Shown here: positions 1 through 8,374 of the stretch, piece after piece
Layout of the letters: the number at the start of each line of letters is the position of its first letter
How positions within the stretch are numbered: position 1 is the stretch's first letter
Assembly (NCBI GenBank): GCA_009782605.1
Contig: WRIR01000002.1
Span: 113,561-177,560 of the forward strand
Direction of reading: 5' to 3'
Origin: Eggerthellaceae bacterium
GTDB lineage: Bacteria; Actinomycetota; Coriobacteriia; Coriobacteriales; Eggerthellaceae
DNA length: 64,000 nucleotides
The notes under the pieces: generated by a model
Databases searched by the model: none
Told to the model about the DNA's origin: nothing
The model's input: only the letters and a program-made list of their open reading frames with translations
Program-made: the position numbers and the translations under genes

Positions 1-329
1 ATGTCCTTGTTCGCCGCATCCCTCAACACGTCCTCCACCCAGCTGTCCGACTCCCCGCCGACATAGATGAACAGGTCGCAGGTGGATATCTTGACTATGT
101 CGTCGACCGAGGGCTGGTAGTTATGCAGGTCTATCTTGCTGTTCAAGAGAAGGGCCACGTCCATGCTGTCGGCCTCGTCGCCGAGTATCTGGCAGACCCA
201 GTCATACTGCGGGAATATCGTGCACACGACGCTGGGGGCGCCGGTGTGCGGCTGGCCGGCCGACGTGCAGCCGGATGCCACGGGCATGAGCAGCAGGACG
301 GCAAGCAGCGCTGCAACATATCGTTTCAT
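1..329 (-). CDS. Metal (probably zinc) ABC transporter substrate-binding lipoprotein, N-terminal part
   Basis: The gene runs off the left edge, so only about 109 N-terminal residues are visible. They begin MKRYVAALLAVLLLMPVASG followed by Cys, a lipoprotein signal with a VASGC lipobox, so the protein should be a membrane-anchored lipoprotein. The mature start (VVCTIFPQYDWVCQILG, then a KIDLHNYQPSVDDI stretch with a His) matches the ZnuA/AdcA family of metal-binding proteins, where this His is a metal ligand. The ATG is preceded by GGAGGT at good spacing. The rest of the transporter would lie outside the window. The metal (Zn or Mn) cannot be told from this fragment. Confidence 0.85.
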   Translation of the reverse strand, partial: MKRYVAALLAVLLLMPVASGCTSAGQPHTGAPSVVCTIFPQYDWVCQILGDEADSMDVALLLNSKIDLHNYQPSVDDIVKISTCDLFIYVGGESDSWVEDVLRDAANKD

Positions 330-428
330 GAAGACCTCCGCTTCGTTTTCAGGAAAAAGGCAGGGCAGCTCCGGCCAAGGCCGGGCAGGGCTCACGTCCC
401 CCTCCCCTCGGGGGACGAAGGTAGAATC

Positions 429-786
429 TGGTGGAGGCGCGGAGAATCGAACTCCGGTCCATACTGGATTTTCCATAAGGCGCTACAAGCTTAGTCAGTG
501 TTCAGGTCTCAGCGGCGCCCGGCACACCTGACAGGCGAGGCCGCCTCCTAGTCGGTTCTTTCTTTTCTCCGGCCATACCGGCTACGTGCCGAAGAGCATT
601 CCCCTGAAATGATGTCGCACCCGGGCCGGGGAAGCTCCCGGGGTTGACAGCCCAAGGCCTGATTAGGCGGCGAGGGCGAGTTTAGGATTCTTGCCAATTA
701 AATTGACGGTACCCCTGTTTAACGTGGCGAGGAGACCACGGCCTGCTCCCTACTTCAAACCCACCATGTCGAAACCAGTCGCCCCC
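429..786 (-). ncRNA. ssrA: tmRNA
   Basis: Read on the minus strand, the 5' end GGGGGCGACTGGTTTCGAC and the 3' end GGAGTTCGATTCTCCGCG-CCTCCACCA form the tRNA-like part. The 7-bp acceptor GGGGGCG pairs with CGCCTCC (one G-U), and the CCA is encoded. A tag reading frame near 665-705 ends KNPKLALAA then TAA, the usual Leu-Ala-Ala type proteolysis tag; the resume codon could not be fixed by eye. At 358 nt the length is normal. It rescues stalled ribosomes together with SmpB, whose gene lies about 530 bp upstream on the same strand. Confidence 0.95.
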
Positions 787-939
787 GGATCACATGCCGG
801 CCCGGGGCCCCGTGCGAGGTCCCGTGCCTTTGGGCCCTTGGGCCCCGAAGGAGGTTGGCTCCACCTTTTCAAAGTGCAGGCAGGCGGCCACTTTTGTAGC
901 CTGCCACGGGCTGTGGCAGCGCTGCCTTTCGGATTCCTC

Positions 940-967
940 ATTCTAGCGGCATATCGCCCCGTGTCAA
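940..967 (-). promoter_or_regulatory. Promoter of the tmRNA gene
   Basis: On the minus strand TTGACA (967-962) and TAGAAT (945-940) are separated by 16 bp, a near-consensus sigma-70 type promoter. Transcription would start near 933, about 145 nt before the mature tmRNA 5' end at 786. The intervening leader has GC-rich inverted repeats (for example GCCACAGCCCGTGGC) and no ORF, so a processed 5' leader is likely. Nothing else recognisable lies in 787-939. Confidence 0.7.
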
Positions 968-1036
968 GTAAAACTTGCCCGAGACTCACCGAGGCCTCAC
1001 CAAACCCGCACTGAACCCTCGTTGAGGGCTCGTCTC

Positions 1037-1306
1037 TTACTTGAAGATGCTCTTGAAGTCGAAGGCCGATTTGATGTCGTCGAAGGCATCCTTGAGGTCT
1101 TTTGCAGCGGCGGCGCCTTCTCGAAAGATGGCGTTGAAGTCGTCGGTGGTCTCGGCGACCTGCTCTTTTGTGATGACGAAGTCGTCCACATCGAGCCCGG
1201 TGTCCTCGGTGTCCTCGACACCTGCAAAGCCCCCTTCCTCGAAGTCCTTCTCGATACTGCCCTTGGGCTCTTCAACCTGTTCCTTGGCCTTTTTCTTCTT
1301 TGCCAT
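1037..1306 (-). CDS. Small acidic hypothetical protein between smpB and ssrA
   Basis: This codes for 89 residues: a Lys-rich start (MAKKKKAKEQ) followed by a strongly acidic body (FEEGGFAGVEDTEDTG, then DDFVITKEQ) and an amphipathic C-terminus ending DIKSAFDFKSIFK. The ATG at 1306 has AGGAGGT five bases upstream; a TTG one codon earlier is too close to that site. The ribosome binding site overlaps the smpB stop codon, so the two are co-transcribed and probably coupled. No family is recognised. Co-location with smpB and tmRNA is the only functional hint. Confidence 0.7.
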   Translation of the reverse strand: MAKKKKAKEQVEEPKGSIEKDFEEGGFAGVEDTEDTGLDVDDFVITKEQVAETTDDFNAIFREGAAAAKDLKDAFDDIKSAFDFKSIFK

Positions 1307-1315
1307 CAAAACCTC

Positions 1316-1780
1316 CTAGCGGTAGCGTTCCTTGAGGGCGCGCTCGACGTCGCGCTGCGAGTCCCGTGCCGCCATATGCGCCCTCTTGTCGTAGAGTTTC
1401 CTGCCCCGCGCGACGGCAATCTCGACCTTCACGCGGGAATTGGGTGCGAAATACATCCTCAGGGGAATGATTGCCATCCCCTTTTCCTGGACTGCCTCGC
1501 TTAGTATACGTATCTCCTTCTTGTGCAGCAGCAGCTTGCGTTTCCGGTCGGGGTCGGGGTTGTTGTAGTTGCCGTGGGTGAAGGGGGGTATGTGGACGTT
1601 GTTCAACCAGGCCTCGCCGCCGCGGATGAGCACGAAGCTGTCGGTCATCTGGCAGTTGTTCTCGCGCAGCGACCGGGCCTCCGTCCCCGTGAGGACGAGC
1701 CCCGCCTCATAGCGGTCGAGGATCTCGTACTCGTGGGCGGCCTTCTTGTTCTTCGCTATCTGCTTCTCTTCTTTTTCCAT
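1316..1780 (-). CDS. smpB: SsrA-binding protein SmpB
   Basis: The 154-residue product is full length for SmpB. Family hallmarks are visible: KNKKAAHEYEILDRYEAGLVL near the N-terminus, GTEARSLRENNCQM, IPPFTHGNYNNPDP, KRKLLLHKKEI and the basic tail RGRKLYDKRAHMAARDSQRD that inserts into the mRNA channel. It binds the tRNA-like domain of tmRNA during trans-translation. It is followed at once by a small acidic ORF and then ssrA, the common smpB-ssrA arrangement. Confidence 0.97.
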   Translation of the reverse strand: MEKEEKQIAKNKKAAHEYEILDRYEAGLVLTGTEARSLRENNCQMTDSFVLIRGGEAWLNNVHIPPFTHGNYNNPDPDRKRKLLLHKKEIRILSEAVQEKGMAIIPLRMYFAPNSRVKVEIAVARGRKLYDKRAHMAARDSQRDVERALKERYR

Positions 1781-1804
1781 TGCCTGGCCCTGCTTTTTCT
1801 CGCT

Positions 1805-2875
1805 TTATCCCATACCCGGGATGAAGCATGCCTTTTCGTCGAGGTCGAGCACGAAGCGGGTGATGAGCCGCACGGCTGCCTCCGCATCACCAAGGTCGAT
1901 CACCTCGGTCGGCGTGTGCATGTAGCGCAGCGGGATGGATATAAGGCCACAGGCCCTCCCGTCCTTTGTGACCTGGATAGCACGTGCGTCGGTCGGGGTC
2001 ACACGCGGCTCCGCCTCTATCTGGTAGGGGATCCCCTCTTTTTCGGCAGCCGCCACGAGGCGGTCGAAGACTATCGGGTTGATGTTGGGGCCGCGCCCGA
2101 TGACCGGGCCTTCCCCGCAGACGACCTTCCCGTGGGTGCTCTGCTCGATGCCGGGATAGTCGGTTGCATGGGTGACGTCGATGGCAAGCCCGACATCGGG
2201 GCTTATCGCATACGTGGCGGCCTGCGCACCCCTGACGCCGATCTCTTCTTGGACCGTTGCCACGCACATGTAGTCACCCTGCGCGCAGCCTGCCTTCTTG
2301 AGCTCTTCGAGCACGCGGATGGCGACCCACAGGCCCACCTTGTCGTCGAAGGCGCGGGCGAGGGCCTTCCCCGTGCCGAAGTCCTCGAAGCCAACGCCGA
2401 AGGTGATGGGGTCGCCGACCCTCACCTGCTTGTGCACCGCTTCGGCGGGCATCCCCACGTCGATGACGAGCTTGTCGAGCGCGGTCACCGTCTTGCGCTC
2501 GTCGGGCTCGATAAGGTGGACCGGCTTGCGGCCCACGACCCCGCGCAGCACGCCTTGTGCGGTATGGACGTCGACGCGCAGGCCGGGCAGGATGGCGGCG
2601 TCAACGCCCCCGATGGCGGCCACGCTGAGAAAACCCTTGTCGCTGATGTGGATGACCATGAGGCCGATCTCGTCGAGGTGGGCGGCCACCATGACCGAAG
2701 GGCCGTTTCCCCGCCCCTGCAAGACCGCATGGACCGAGCCGAGGACATCGGTCGTTATCGTGTCGGCACTGCCCTTGAGGCGCGCGCGGACGAGTCCGGC
2801 CACCGCTTCTTCCGACCCGGTCGGCGAGGGCGTCTCGGTCAAGGCCTTAAGGAAGTCTTGGTTTTTTTTGTTCAT
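1805..2875 (-). CDS. M42 family metallo-aminopeptidase
   Basis: The 356-residue protein matches the M42 (glutamyl aminopeptidase/deblocking aminopeptidase, YsdC/FrvX type) family over its whole length. The dinuclear metal site is visible: AAHLDEIGLMV (His66, Asp68), AFDDKVGLW, VQEEIGVRG (catalytic Glu pair), AIDVTHATDYPG and the late His in RYMHTPTEV. It is expected to act in the cytoplasm on peptide N-termini as a large oligomer. The ATG is preceded by AGGAGT; the block TATCAGGAGTA containing it is duplicated 17 bp upstream. It sits downstream of the hydrogenase genes, but the -10-like boxes ahead of it suggest its own promoter. Confidence 0.93.
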   Translation of the reverse strand: MNKKNQDFLKALTETPSPTGSEEAVAGLVRARLKGSADTITTDVLGSVHAVLQGRGNGPSVMVAAHLDEIGLMVIHISDKGFLSVAAIGGVDAAILPGLRVDVHTAQGVLRGVVGRKPVHLIEPDERKTVTALDKLVIDVGMPAEAVHKQVRVGDPITFGVGFEDFGTGKALARAFDDKVGLWVAIRVLEELKKAGCAQGDYMCVATVQEEIGVRGAQAATYAISPDVGLAIDVTHATDYPGIEQSTHGKVVCGEGPVIGRGPNINPIVFDRLVAAAEKEGIPYQIEAEPRVTPTDARAIQVTKDGRACGLISIPLRYMHTPTEVIDLGDAEAAVRLITRFVLDLDEKACFIPGMG

Positions 2876-2933
2876 TTTTACTCCTGATAGGGAACTACTC
2901 CTGATAAAGGAACATCAATTCCAACGATACACC

Positions 2934-2952
2934 ATTATAGCGTCTTATTATA
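2934..2952 (-). promoter_or_regulatory. Two tandem -10-like boxes ahead of the M42 peptidase gene
   Basis: TATAAT occurs twice on the minus strand, at 2952-2947 and 2939-2934, within a repeated GCTATAAT context. No good -35 is seen at standard spacing for either. They lie about 60-75 bp upstream of the M42 start, so they may be alternative start sites for that gene. Confidence 0.4.
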
Positions 2953-3009
2953 GCGCAGGGAACGCGCACGGGCCGCTCAAGAAGCACCGGTGCTCGGGAA
3001 AAAGTTGCG

Positions 3010-3666
3010 CTAAAGCGTAGGGAAGGTGCCTGTGGCTGCCCCGCCAGCTGGGCCTGTTGCGCCTGTGCCCGCACTGTCGCCCGTGCTCGTTGCGCCTGCC
3101 CACGAGGCGTGCGTCCTGTCCGCAGTTGTCCCGCCTGTCCACGAGGCATGCGTCCATGCGGGGCCGACGCGCTTGCCCGTCTCTTTCACCGTAACGGTGG
3201 CGCCCCGGTGCACCAGCTCGGCGAGCACGGTGTCGATCAGCCGGGGCAGCGCGGCGCGTACCTTATGCGTCAGGCCGATCTCCAGGTCTGGCGGGCTCAT
3301 ATTCTCCACCTGCATACCGAAGCACATGCCGCTTGCCTCGTAACCCACGAGCAGGGCCGCGTCAAAGAGGTCGGCCAGCCTCAAGTCGTGCAGCGAGGAC
3401 CGGGCACCCTCGTGTCGCGCCATGTCTGCAGGAAGGAAGCGAAAGACACTGCCCGGCTCGGCCCCCGTCCCGTCGACCGCGTCAAGGGTGATGAGGTGGT
3501 CGAAGTCACGCACATAAGGCAGCATGTCGAGCGTCATGCAACCCACGTCGAAGAGCCGCACCGTATCGGGGAAGTCGTAGGCGGCCTGAAGCTCGTCGTA
3601 GGCGGCGGGCGCAAGCCCTTCGTCGAGCATGAGGCGGTTGCCCACGCAGAAGACCGCGATGCGCAC
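3010..3666 (-). CDS. hyaD: Hydrogenase maturation endopeptidase (M52, HyaD/HybD family) with low-complexity tail
   Basis: The protein begins VRIAVFCVGNRLMLDEGLAP, matching the M52 start that contains the nickel-binding Glu of GN-x-L-x-x-DEG; HDLRLADL and the VGYEASGM stretch follow. It should clip the C-terminal extension of the large subunit HyaB after nickel insertion. The GTG at 3666 aligns exactly with the family start and has GAGGG upstream; an ATG at 3726 would add 20 unlikely residues. About 160 residues are enzyme; the last 50 or so are a Gly/Ala/Thr/Ser-rich tail with the repeated unit THASW, unusual for the family. It is the last gene of the hya operon, separated from hyaC by palindromic repeats. 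Confidence 0.9.
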   Translation of the reverse strand: MRIAVFCVGNRLMLDEGLAPAAYDELQAAYDFPDTVRLFDVGCMTLDMLPYVRDFDHLITLDAVDGTGAEPGSVFRFLPADMARHEGARSSLHDLRLADLFDAALLVGYEASGMCFGMQVENMSPPDLEIGLTHKVRAALPRLIDTVLAELVHRGATVTVKETGKRVGPAWTHASWTGGTTADRTHASWAGATSTGDSAGTGATGPAGGAATGTFPTL

Positions 3667-3776
3667 TGCGGCGCCCTCTGGGTTGCTGTGTCGTGCTGCT
3701 GTGTCACCCACAAAAAGACCTCGCATCGTGAAAGGGGGGCCGTTGTCCCGGACCCCCCTGTGGCAGTGCTTTGAGG

Positions 3777-3884
3777 ATTGCGGGTCAGACCCGCAATGAC
3801 GGTGGTGCGGCGGCCCTCCCGGGTTGCGGGTTGGGCCGCAGCAACCGTGGTACTCCCCTGGGTTGTGGGCTAGGCCGCAGTCCA
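3777..3884. repeat. REP-like palindromes in the hyaC-hyaD gap
   Basis: A perfect palindrome with 10-bp arms ATTGCGGGTC and a one-base centre occupies 3777-3797, flanked by GAGG and GACGG. Two decayed relatives follow at 3821-3847 and 3859-3884. The same element recurs at 8591-8611 and 18205-18225, always between genes. Such sequences may stabilise mRNA ends or attenuate transcription inside the operon. Confidence 0.75.
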
Positions 3885-3895
3885 GAGGATTGCTG

Positions 3896-4588
3896 CTAGT
3901 GCTTCTCGTCCAGTTCGTCTTCCCCTATGATGGCGTGCTTGTCGGGGTCGTACACCAGGCCGCCGTGCTCACGCCGGAAGAACATGAGCTTCGTAGGGGC
4001 GGTGCCCTCGACATTGGCAAGGTACACATGGATGAACATGAAGCAGATGAAAACGTACATCAAGAAATAGTGGATGATGCGCATCATCATCGCCCCGCCG
4101 ACCAGGTTGAGGCCCGCCGCGAAGGGGGGGGCGTTCATGGTCGGGCCCCACAGGCACAGGCCGGTGTAGGCCATGATGAGGATCAGGGGCGGGATCAACA
4201 GGTACGAGAGTTTCTGCGGGACGCCGAGCTTCGCCGAGAGCGGGTGGTCCTTCTTGAGGAAGAGGTAGTACTTGACCCACGCGCCCGCCTGATGGCGGTT
4301 GTCGGTCTGGGGAAGCCAGCTCTTGATATCGGTGTCCGTCCTGCGCGTGCCGCCCGTCGGTGCCGACTTCACGAAGAAGGACAGGATGACGCGCACGATG
4401 CAGTTCAGCACGAGGACGAAGGCGAAGAACATGTGGATGCCCCGCGCAATGCCCTCGAAGGCGGCCCAGAAGGGGAAATGGATGTTGAAACCCGAGATGA
4501 TCAGCAGGATCATGGCCACGAGGTTGATCCAGTGAGTGATGACGAAGGGCAGCGGGTGCGCTTCACGGTAATGGGCTAAATGTGCCAT
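3896..4588 (-). CDS. hyaC: Ni/Fe-hydrogenase b-type cytochrome subunit
   Basis: The 230-residue integral membrane protein has four hydrophobic segments: FVITHWINLVAMILLIISGF, IHMFFAFVLVLNCIVRVILSF, LIPPLILIMAYTGLCLW and IIHYFLMYVFICFMFIHVYL. His residues suited to haem b are present (H19, the His of GIHMFF, and those of IIHYF and FIHVYL). It anchors the hydrogenase and passes electrons to quinone. It starts one base after the hyaB stop. A run of eight C residues on the coding strand sits near 4124-4131, encoding Ala-Pro-Pro. Confidence 0.93.
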   Translation of the reverse strand: MAHLAHYREAHPLPFVITHWINLVAMILLIISGFNIHFPFWAAFEGIARGIHMFFAFVLVLNCIVRVILSFFVKSAPTGGTRRTDTDIKSWLPQTDNRHQAGAWVKYYLFLKKDHPLSAKLGVPQKLSYLLIPPLILIMAYTGLCLWGPTMNAPPFAAGLNLVGGAMMMRIIHYFLMYVFICFMFIHVYLANVEGTAPTKLMFFRREHGGLVYDPDKHAIIGEDELDEKH

Positions 4589-4589
4589 C

Positions 4590-6254
4590 TTACTTCACCC
4601 CCCAGGGGCTCGTTACGGTCTGGAACTTCTTGCCGGTGGCAGGCTCGCTGACGTGCACGGCACATGCGGTGCAGGGGTCGTAGCTGTGGACGGTGCGCAG
4701 CGCGTTGATGGGCATTTCCACGTCGCCGACGGGGATGCCGATGAGCGACTGCTCCAGGGGGCCATGGATGCCTTGTGCGTCGCGCGGCGCAAGGTTCCAG
4801 GTCGACGGGATGATGATCTGGTATCCCTTTATCTTGCCGTTCTCGACCTTCTCGGAGTGGTACAGCGCGCCGCGGGGGGCCTCCCAGAAGCCCGTGCCCG
4901 CGCCGGTGTTGCTTTGGGGCGCGCGGAAGTACTCGGAGTCGCCGCCCTTGATAGCCTCGATGAGCTCCGCGACCCATTCCTTCATAAGGGTCGCCACATA
5001 GAGGGTCTCGATCTGGCGGATAGCGGTCCTGCCCAGGGTTGACTGGGCGACTTCTATCTTCCCGGGGACGCCGAGCGCCTTGAGGAAGTTGTCGACGTGC
5101 TCGACGACGAAAGGCACCTTGCGCTTGTAAGCGACCAGAAGGCGCGCGAGGCCGCCCGTCTCCATGCACTTGCCGTCATAAGCCGGGGCCTTCACCCAGG
5201 TGTAGCGGTCGTTCACCGTGTCGGTACCGCCCTGGTAGTAGCCCGTGAATTCGGGCTCGGTCACGAAATAGGGCGACGCGTGGGTTTCTTCGCCCTCATA
5301 CCAGGAATGCCCCATGTACTCGGTGATCTTCGACTCGACGACATCGGAGACGTTGAGGTTCTCGTCGGTGACGCCTGCCGGAAGGTAGCGGTTGTGCATG
5401 TCGAAGTCGTCGCGATCGAAAACGCCCCAGGCAGCATAGCGGCCGCAGCCCTTGCCCCAGGTCAGCGCATCCTCATAGAAGGGCGCCAGGGCCAAGGTGT
5501 CGGGAACCATGGTGGTCGAGACCCAGTCGTAGACCTCGTTGACCATCGCCCACAGGTCGCCGAGGTTTTGCTGGGTCGGGACGAAGGCCACACCGCCGGG
5601 CCTGCAGGTCATGACATGGGGCATCTTGCCGCCGACAAGGCCTGCTATCTCGGAGGACCGGGCCTGCATCGAGAGGGCCTCGATATAGTGCGAGGTGCAG
5701 ATGAGGTCGAGCTCGGGCGGGAGGGCGTATGCCGTCCCCTCCTCAGACTCAAACCAGTTGCCCGAGAAGATGGAGAGCTGCCCGTTCTCGGCGAACCTCT
5801 TCAGGCGCGCCTGCAGCAGGCCGAAGTCGCTGTTGATGGAGGTCCCTGCCTCCTGGGCCAGCGCATAGGCGTCCGCGACGTCTGCCTTCAAGGCGTTGAG
5901 CGGGTTAACGTAGTCAAGCGCCGCCAGGTTGTAGAACCACAGGATATGGCTGTGCAGGAACTGCGCACCCTCAAGGATGTTGCGCAGTATGCGGGCGTTG
6001 TTCGGAATCTCAATGCCGTAGGACTTCTCGGCCGCGATGGTGGCCGCCTGGGCATGGGAGACCGGGCAGACCCCGCAGATACGCTGGACGATATGCACAG
6101 CATCTTCGGGAGTGCGGTTCTCAACGACGAGCTCCATGCCGCGGAAGCAGCCGCCTGAGACCCAGGCGTCGCTTACCTTGCCGTTGGTGACTTCCATTTC
6201 GATACGGAGATGACCCTCGATACGAGTTACCGGGTCAATAATTGAACGCGTCAT
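4590..6254 (-). CDS. hyaB: [NiFe] hydrogenase large subunit
   Basis: The 554-residue protein carries both nickel-ligand motifs: RICGVC (Cys60, Cys63) and DPCTACAVH (Cys528, Cys531, His534). Twenty residues follow His534 (VSEPATGK and on), the expected pro-peptide removed by the M52 protease. The N-terminus DPVTRIEGHLRIE is classic. With HyaA it forms the periplasm-facing H2 uptake enzyme. The ATG directly follows the hyaA TAA stop, so translation is coupled. Gene order and content fit a group 1 membrane-bound uptake hydrogenase. Confidence 0.97.
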   Translation of the reverse strand: MTRSIIDPVTRIEGHLRIEMEVTNGKVSDAWVSGGCFRGMELVVENRTPEDAVHIVQRICGVCPVSHAQAATIAAEKSYGIEIPNNARILRNILEGAQFLHSHILWFYNLAALDYVNPLNALKADVADAYALAQEAGTSINSDFGLLQARLKRFAENGQLSIFSGNWFESEEGTAYALPPELDLICTSHYIEALSMQARSSEIAGLVGGKMPHVMTCRPGGVAFVPTQQNLGDLWAMVNEVYDWVSTTMVPDTLALAPFYEDALTWGKGCGRYAAWGVFDRDDFDMHNRYLPAGVTDENLNVSDVVESKITEYMGHSWYEGEETHASPYFVTEPEFTGYYQGGTDTVNDRYTWVKAPAYDGKCMETGGLARLLVAYKRKVPFVVEHVDNFLKALGVPGKIEVAQSTLGRTAIRQIETLYVATLMKEWVAELIEAIKGGDSEYFRAPQSNTGAGTGFWEAPRGALYHSEKVENGKIKGYQIIIPSTWNLAPRDAQGIHGPLEQSLIGIPVGDVEMPINALRTVHSYDPCTACAVHVSEPATGKKFQTVTSPWGVK

Positions 6255-7667
6255 TTAAGCCTTACCCCCCTTCGATTCTTCGTCGGCCTTCTTGGCGGCA
6301 TCGGCTCCGTCCTGCCCTGCCGTCTTGGCCCGTGTCCGTGTACCTGTCGTGCCTGTCGTGCCTGTCTTTGTGGCCGTGCCCGTGCCTGTCTTCGCGGCCG
6401 TCGTTCTGCCGACCGGCTTGGCCGGCGCCGCGACGCCCGCCTCAGCCTCAAGCGCGGCGCATTCCTCGTCGCTCAAGTCGTAGCAGCCGATGGAGCGGTC
6501 AGGATGCCGCTTGTCCCACTTGCGGACCTTCTCGAAGTCCGCGCCGCCGTTCATGCGCCCGGTGATCTTCATGCCGAAGCCGTGGATGACCAGGGCGGCG
6601 GCAAGGAGGCCGGTGACGGACAGCGCTATCGTGGTCGGGGAGAGCCTGAAGTCGCCGACGCGCAGGTCGCGGTGGCGCTTCAGGAAGGGGGTGTTGGTCT
6701 CGACCCAGTTCTCGTTGGAGTTCGCCGGGTTCGCCGTGGTGCACCCGATGCAGGGGCCGCCGGACTCGACGCACCAGCTGCGGCGGTTGTTCCAGCGGGT
6801 GATGCCGCAGTTGGCCTTCGTCTGGGGGCCGCGGCAGCCCAGGGGGTAGAGGCAATAACCCAAGGCCTCTTCCCGGGTCCCGAACTGGTAGACGAACTCG
6901 CCGTTCTCGAAATGGCCGCGACGTTGGCAGTTGTCGTGGATCGTCTGCGTGAACAAAAGGGAGGGCTTGCCTTCCGCGTTCAGGTCGGGGAGCTGCTGTA
7001 AGAACAGGACGTCGACCAAGACGGCCTCAAGCCACTCGGGGTTCGCCGGGCAGCCGGGGACGTTGACGACCGGGGTCTCGATGCCGTGCTTCTTCAAGCA
7101 CTGCTGGACGCCGATGGCGCCTGCCGGGTTGGGGTAGGCGGCCATCCAGCCGCCATTGACGGCGCAAGAGCCCAGGGCGACGACCGCGTTGGCCTTGGCG
7201 GCCGTGTGGGTGACATGTTCGATACCCGGCTCGTTGGCAACACGCAGGGCCTGGCCTTCCCACTTCTCCAGCACCGCACCCTCGTATATGAAGATGTAGT
7301 TGCCCGCCGCGATGGTCTGTTCCCGGGCCTCCTCGAAGGACCAGCCGGCGCCAGCACCAAGCGTCTCGGAGTAGTTGAGCGAGATCAGCTCCAGGACCAC
7401 GGTCGCCGGGTCTGGCGTCTCGATCTGCGCAAAGGACTCCGTACAGCCGGTGCACGACGCGCCCTCCATCCAGATGACCGGGTACAGGTTGCCCTCTTTT
7501 GCACCGATCACGGACTGTTCGAGGGCGTAGGCGACATCCGTAGCCGTGATGTGCGCTATCCCCGCTGCGGCCGCAACAGCGCCACAGAGCTTCATGAAGT
7601 CCCGGCGCGTCACGCCGCGCGAGTCGAGCTTCTCATAAAACTCTGAGACTATGGCCTCTCTTTCCAT
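6255..7667 (-). CDS. hyaA: [NiFe] hydrogenase small subunit, Tat-exported
   Basis: The N-terminus has a twin-arginine signal (VTRRDFMKLCGAVAAAAGIA, Arg21-Arg22) that would export the folded HyaAB pair. The proximal cluster motif EGASCTGC (Cys72, Cys75) and later cysteines (CPANPEW; LGCRGP; SGGPCIGCT) fit the three Fe-S clusters. A C-terminal membrane anchor (TIALSVTGLLAAALVIHGFG) is followed by about 90 further residues ending in a Thr/Gly/Lys/Ala-rich tail of short repeats (KTGTGTATKTGTTGTTGT), an unusual extension. The start has GAGGAGGT upstream. First gene of hyaABC-hyaD. Confidence 0.96.
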   Translation of the reverse strand: MEREAIVSEFYEKLDSRGVTRRDFMKLCGAVAAAAGIAHITATDVAYALEQSVIGAKEGNLYPVIWMEGASCTGCTESFAQIETPDPATVVLELISLNYSETLGAGAGWSFEEAREQTIAAGNYIFIYEGAVLEKWEGQALRVANEPGIEHVTHTAAKANAVVALGSCAVNGGWMAAYPNPAGAIGVQQCLKKHGIETPVVNVPGCPANPEWLEAVLVDVLFLQQLPDLNAEGKPSLLFTQTIHDNCQRRGHFENGEFVYQFGTREEALGYCLYPLGCRGPQTKANCGITRWNNRRSWCVESGGPCIGCTTANPANSNENWVETNTPFLKRHRDLRVGDFRLSPTTIALSVTGLLAAALVIHGFGMKITGRMNGGADFEKVRKWDKRHPDRSIGCYDLSDEECAALEAEAGVAAPAKPVGRTTAAKTGTGTATKTGTTGTTGTRTRAKTAGQDGADAAKKADEESKGGKA

Positions 7668-7786
7668 GTGTACACCTCCTCAGGTGTGCTTGACATTAAT
7701 TGCCCTGCCATTTTCCCCGAGCAGCTTTGTGAAAAAAGCCACACGCAAGTCAAGCGTGGAAGAATCCCCCGCAAATGGCATCGAAA

Positions 7787-7812
7787 TGTTACAATACTGT
7801 CAAATCGTAACA
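7787..7812. promoter_or_regulatory. Inverted repeat in the hya promoter region, probable operator
   Basis: TGTTACAAT (7787-7795) and ATCGTAACA (7804-7812) are 9-bp arms with one mismatch around an 8-bp spacer. The spacer region includes TTGACA on the minus strand (7803-7798), a possible -35 element for hyaA, so a protein bound here could directly control the hydrogenase operon. The half-site is not the FNR core TTGAT or the CRP core TGTGA. It lies 120 bp upstream of hyaA. Confidence 0.5.
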
Positions 7813-7817
7813 CTTTG

Positions 7818-7847
7818 GCAGTTCTTGGCAGTTCTTAGTAGTTCTCA
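7818..7847. repeat. Short tandem direct repeat at the rubrerythrin stop
   Basis: Two copies of GGCAGTTCTT followed by a third altered copy AGTAGTTCTC form a 10-bp tandem array that overlaps the last codons of the rubrerythrin gene. No function is evident; it could be a slippage product or a set of half-sites next to the hya operator. Confidence 0.5.
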
Positions 7848-8374
7848 GCGCGCAGCTCGAAATACTCACGCCCATGGGCGCAGGTCGGGCAGAGGCTGGG
7901 GGCCTCGGTGCCAAAGTGGATGTGCCCGCAGTTGAGGCACTTCCAGGCATAGACCTCGCCGCGCTTGAAGACCTCGCCGTTGTTGATGCGCTCGATGAGG
8001 GTACGGTAGCGCTCTTCGTGCTCCTTCTCGACGGCGCCAACGAGCTCAAAGGCCGTCGCAAGGTCGTCGAAGCCCTCTTCACGGGCGGTCTGGGCGAACT
8101 CGGCATACATCTGCGTCCATTCCTCGTTCTCGCCGGCAGCGGCAGCGGCCAGGTTGTCGAGCGTCTCGGGGACTGCGCCGCCGTGCAGCGCCTTGAACCA
8201 GAGCTTCGCGTGCTGGGCCTCGTTGATGGAGGTCTCCGTGAAGATGTTTTGTATCTGGACGTAACCCTCGCTCTTCGCTTGGCTCGCAAAATACGCGTAC
8301 TTCGTGTGTGCCTGGGACTCCCCCGCAAAGGCATGCCACAGGTTTTGCTCGGTCTTCGATCCTTTCAGTTCCAT
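7835..8374 (-). CDS. rbr: Rubrerythrin
   Basis: The 179-residue protein has the ferritin-like diiron domain ([44 protein letters not shown] with the ExxH pair) and a C-terminal rubredoxin-like domain with two Cys pairs (CLNCGHIH and [11 protein letters not shown]). It reduces hydrogen peroxide in anaerobes in the cytoplasm. The start [12 protein letters not shown] has GAGGAGA upstream. It lies upstream of hyaA on the same strand but with its own spacing and a probable operator between, so co-transcription is uncertain. Confidence 0.96.
   Translation of the reverse strand: MELKGSKTEQNLWHAFAGESQAHTKYAYFASQAKSEGYVQIQNIFTETSINEAQHAKLWFKALHGGAVPETLDNLAAAAAGENEEWTQMYAEFAQTAREEGFDDLATAFELVGAVEKEHEERYRTLIERINNGEVFKRGEVYAWKCLNCGHIHFGTEAPSLCPTCAHGREYFELRAENY

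Noticed and set aside
353..384. Possible terminator after tmRNA (CCGGCC/GGCCGG stem)
   Set aside because: The T-run lies more than ten bases beyond the stem, so a rho-independent terminator is not convincing.
1523..2887. Long open frame on the plus strand opposite the M42 gene
   Set aside because: It is the GC-rich shadow of smpB and the M42 peptidase; its residues are rich in His, Arg, Gly and Asp in the way shadow frames are, and no family is recognisable.
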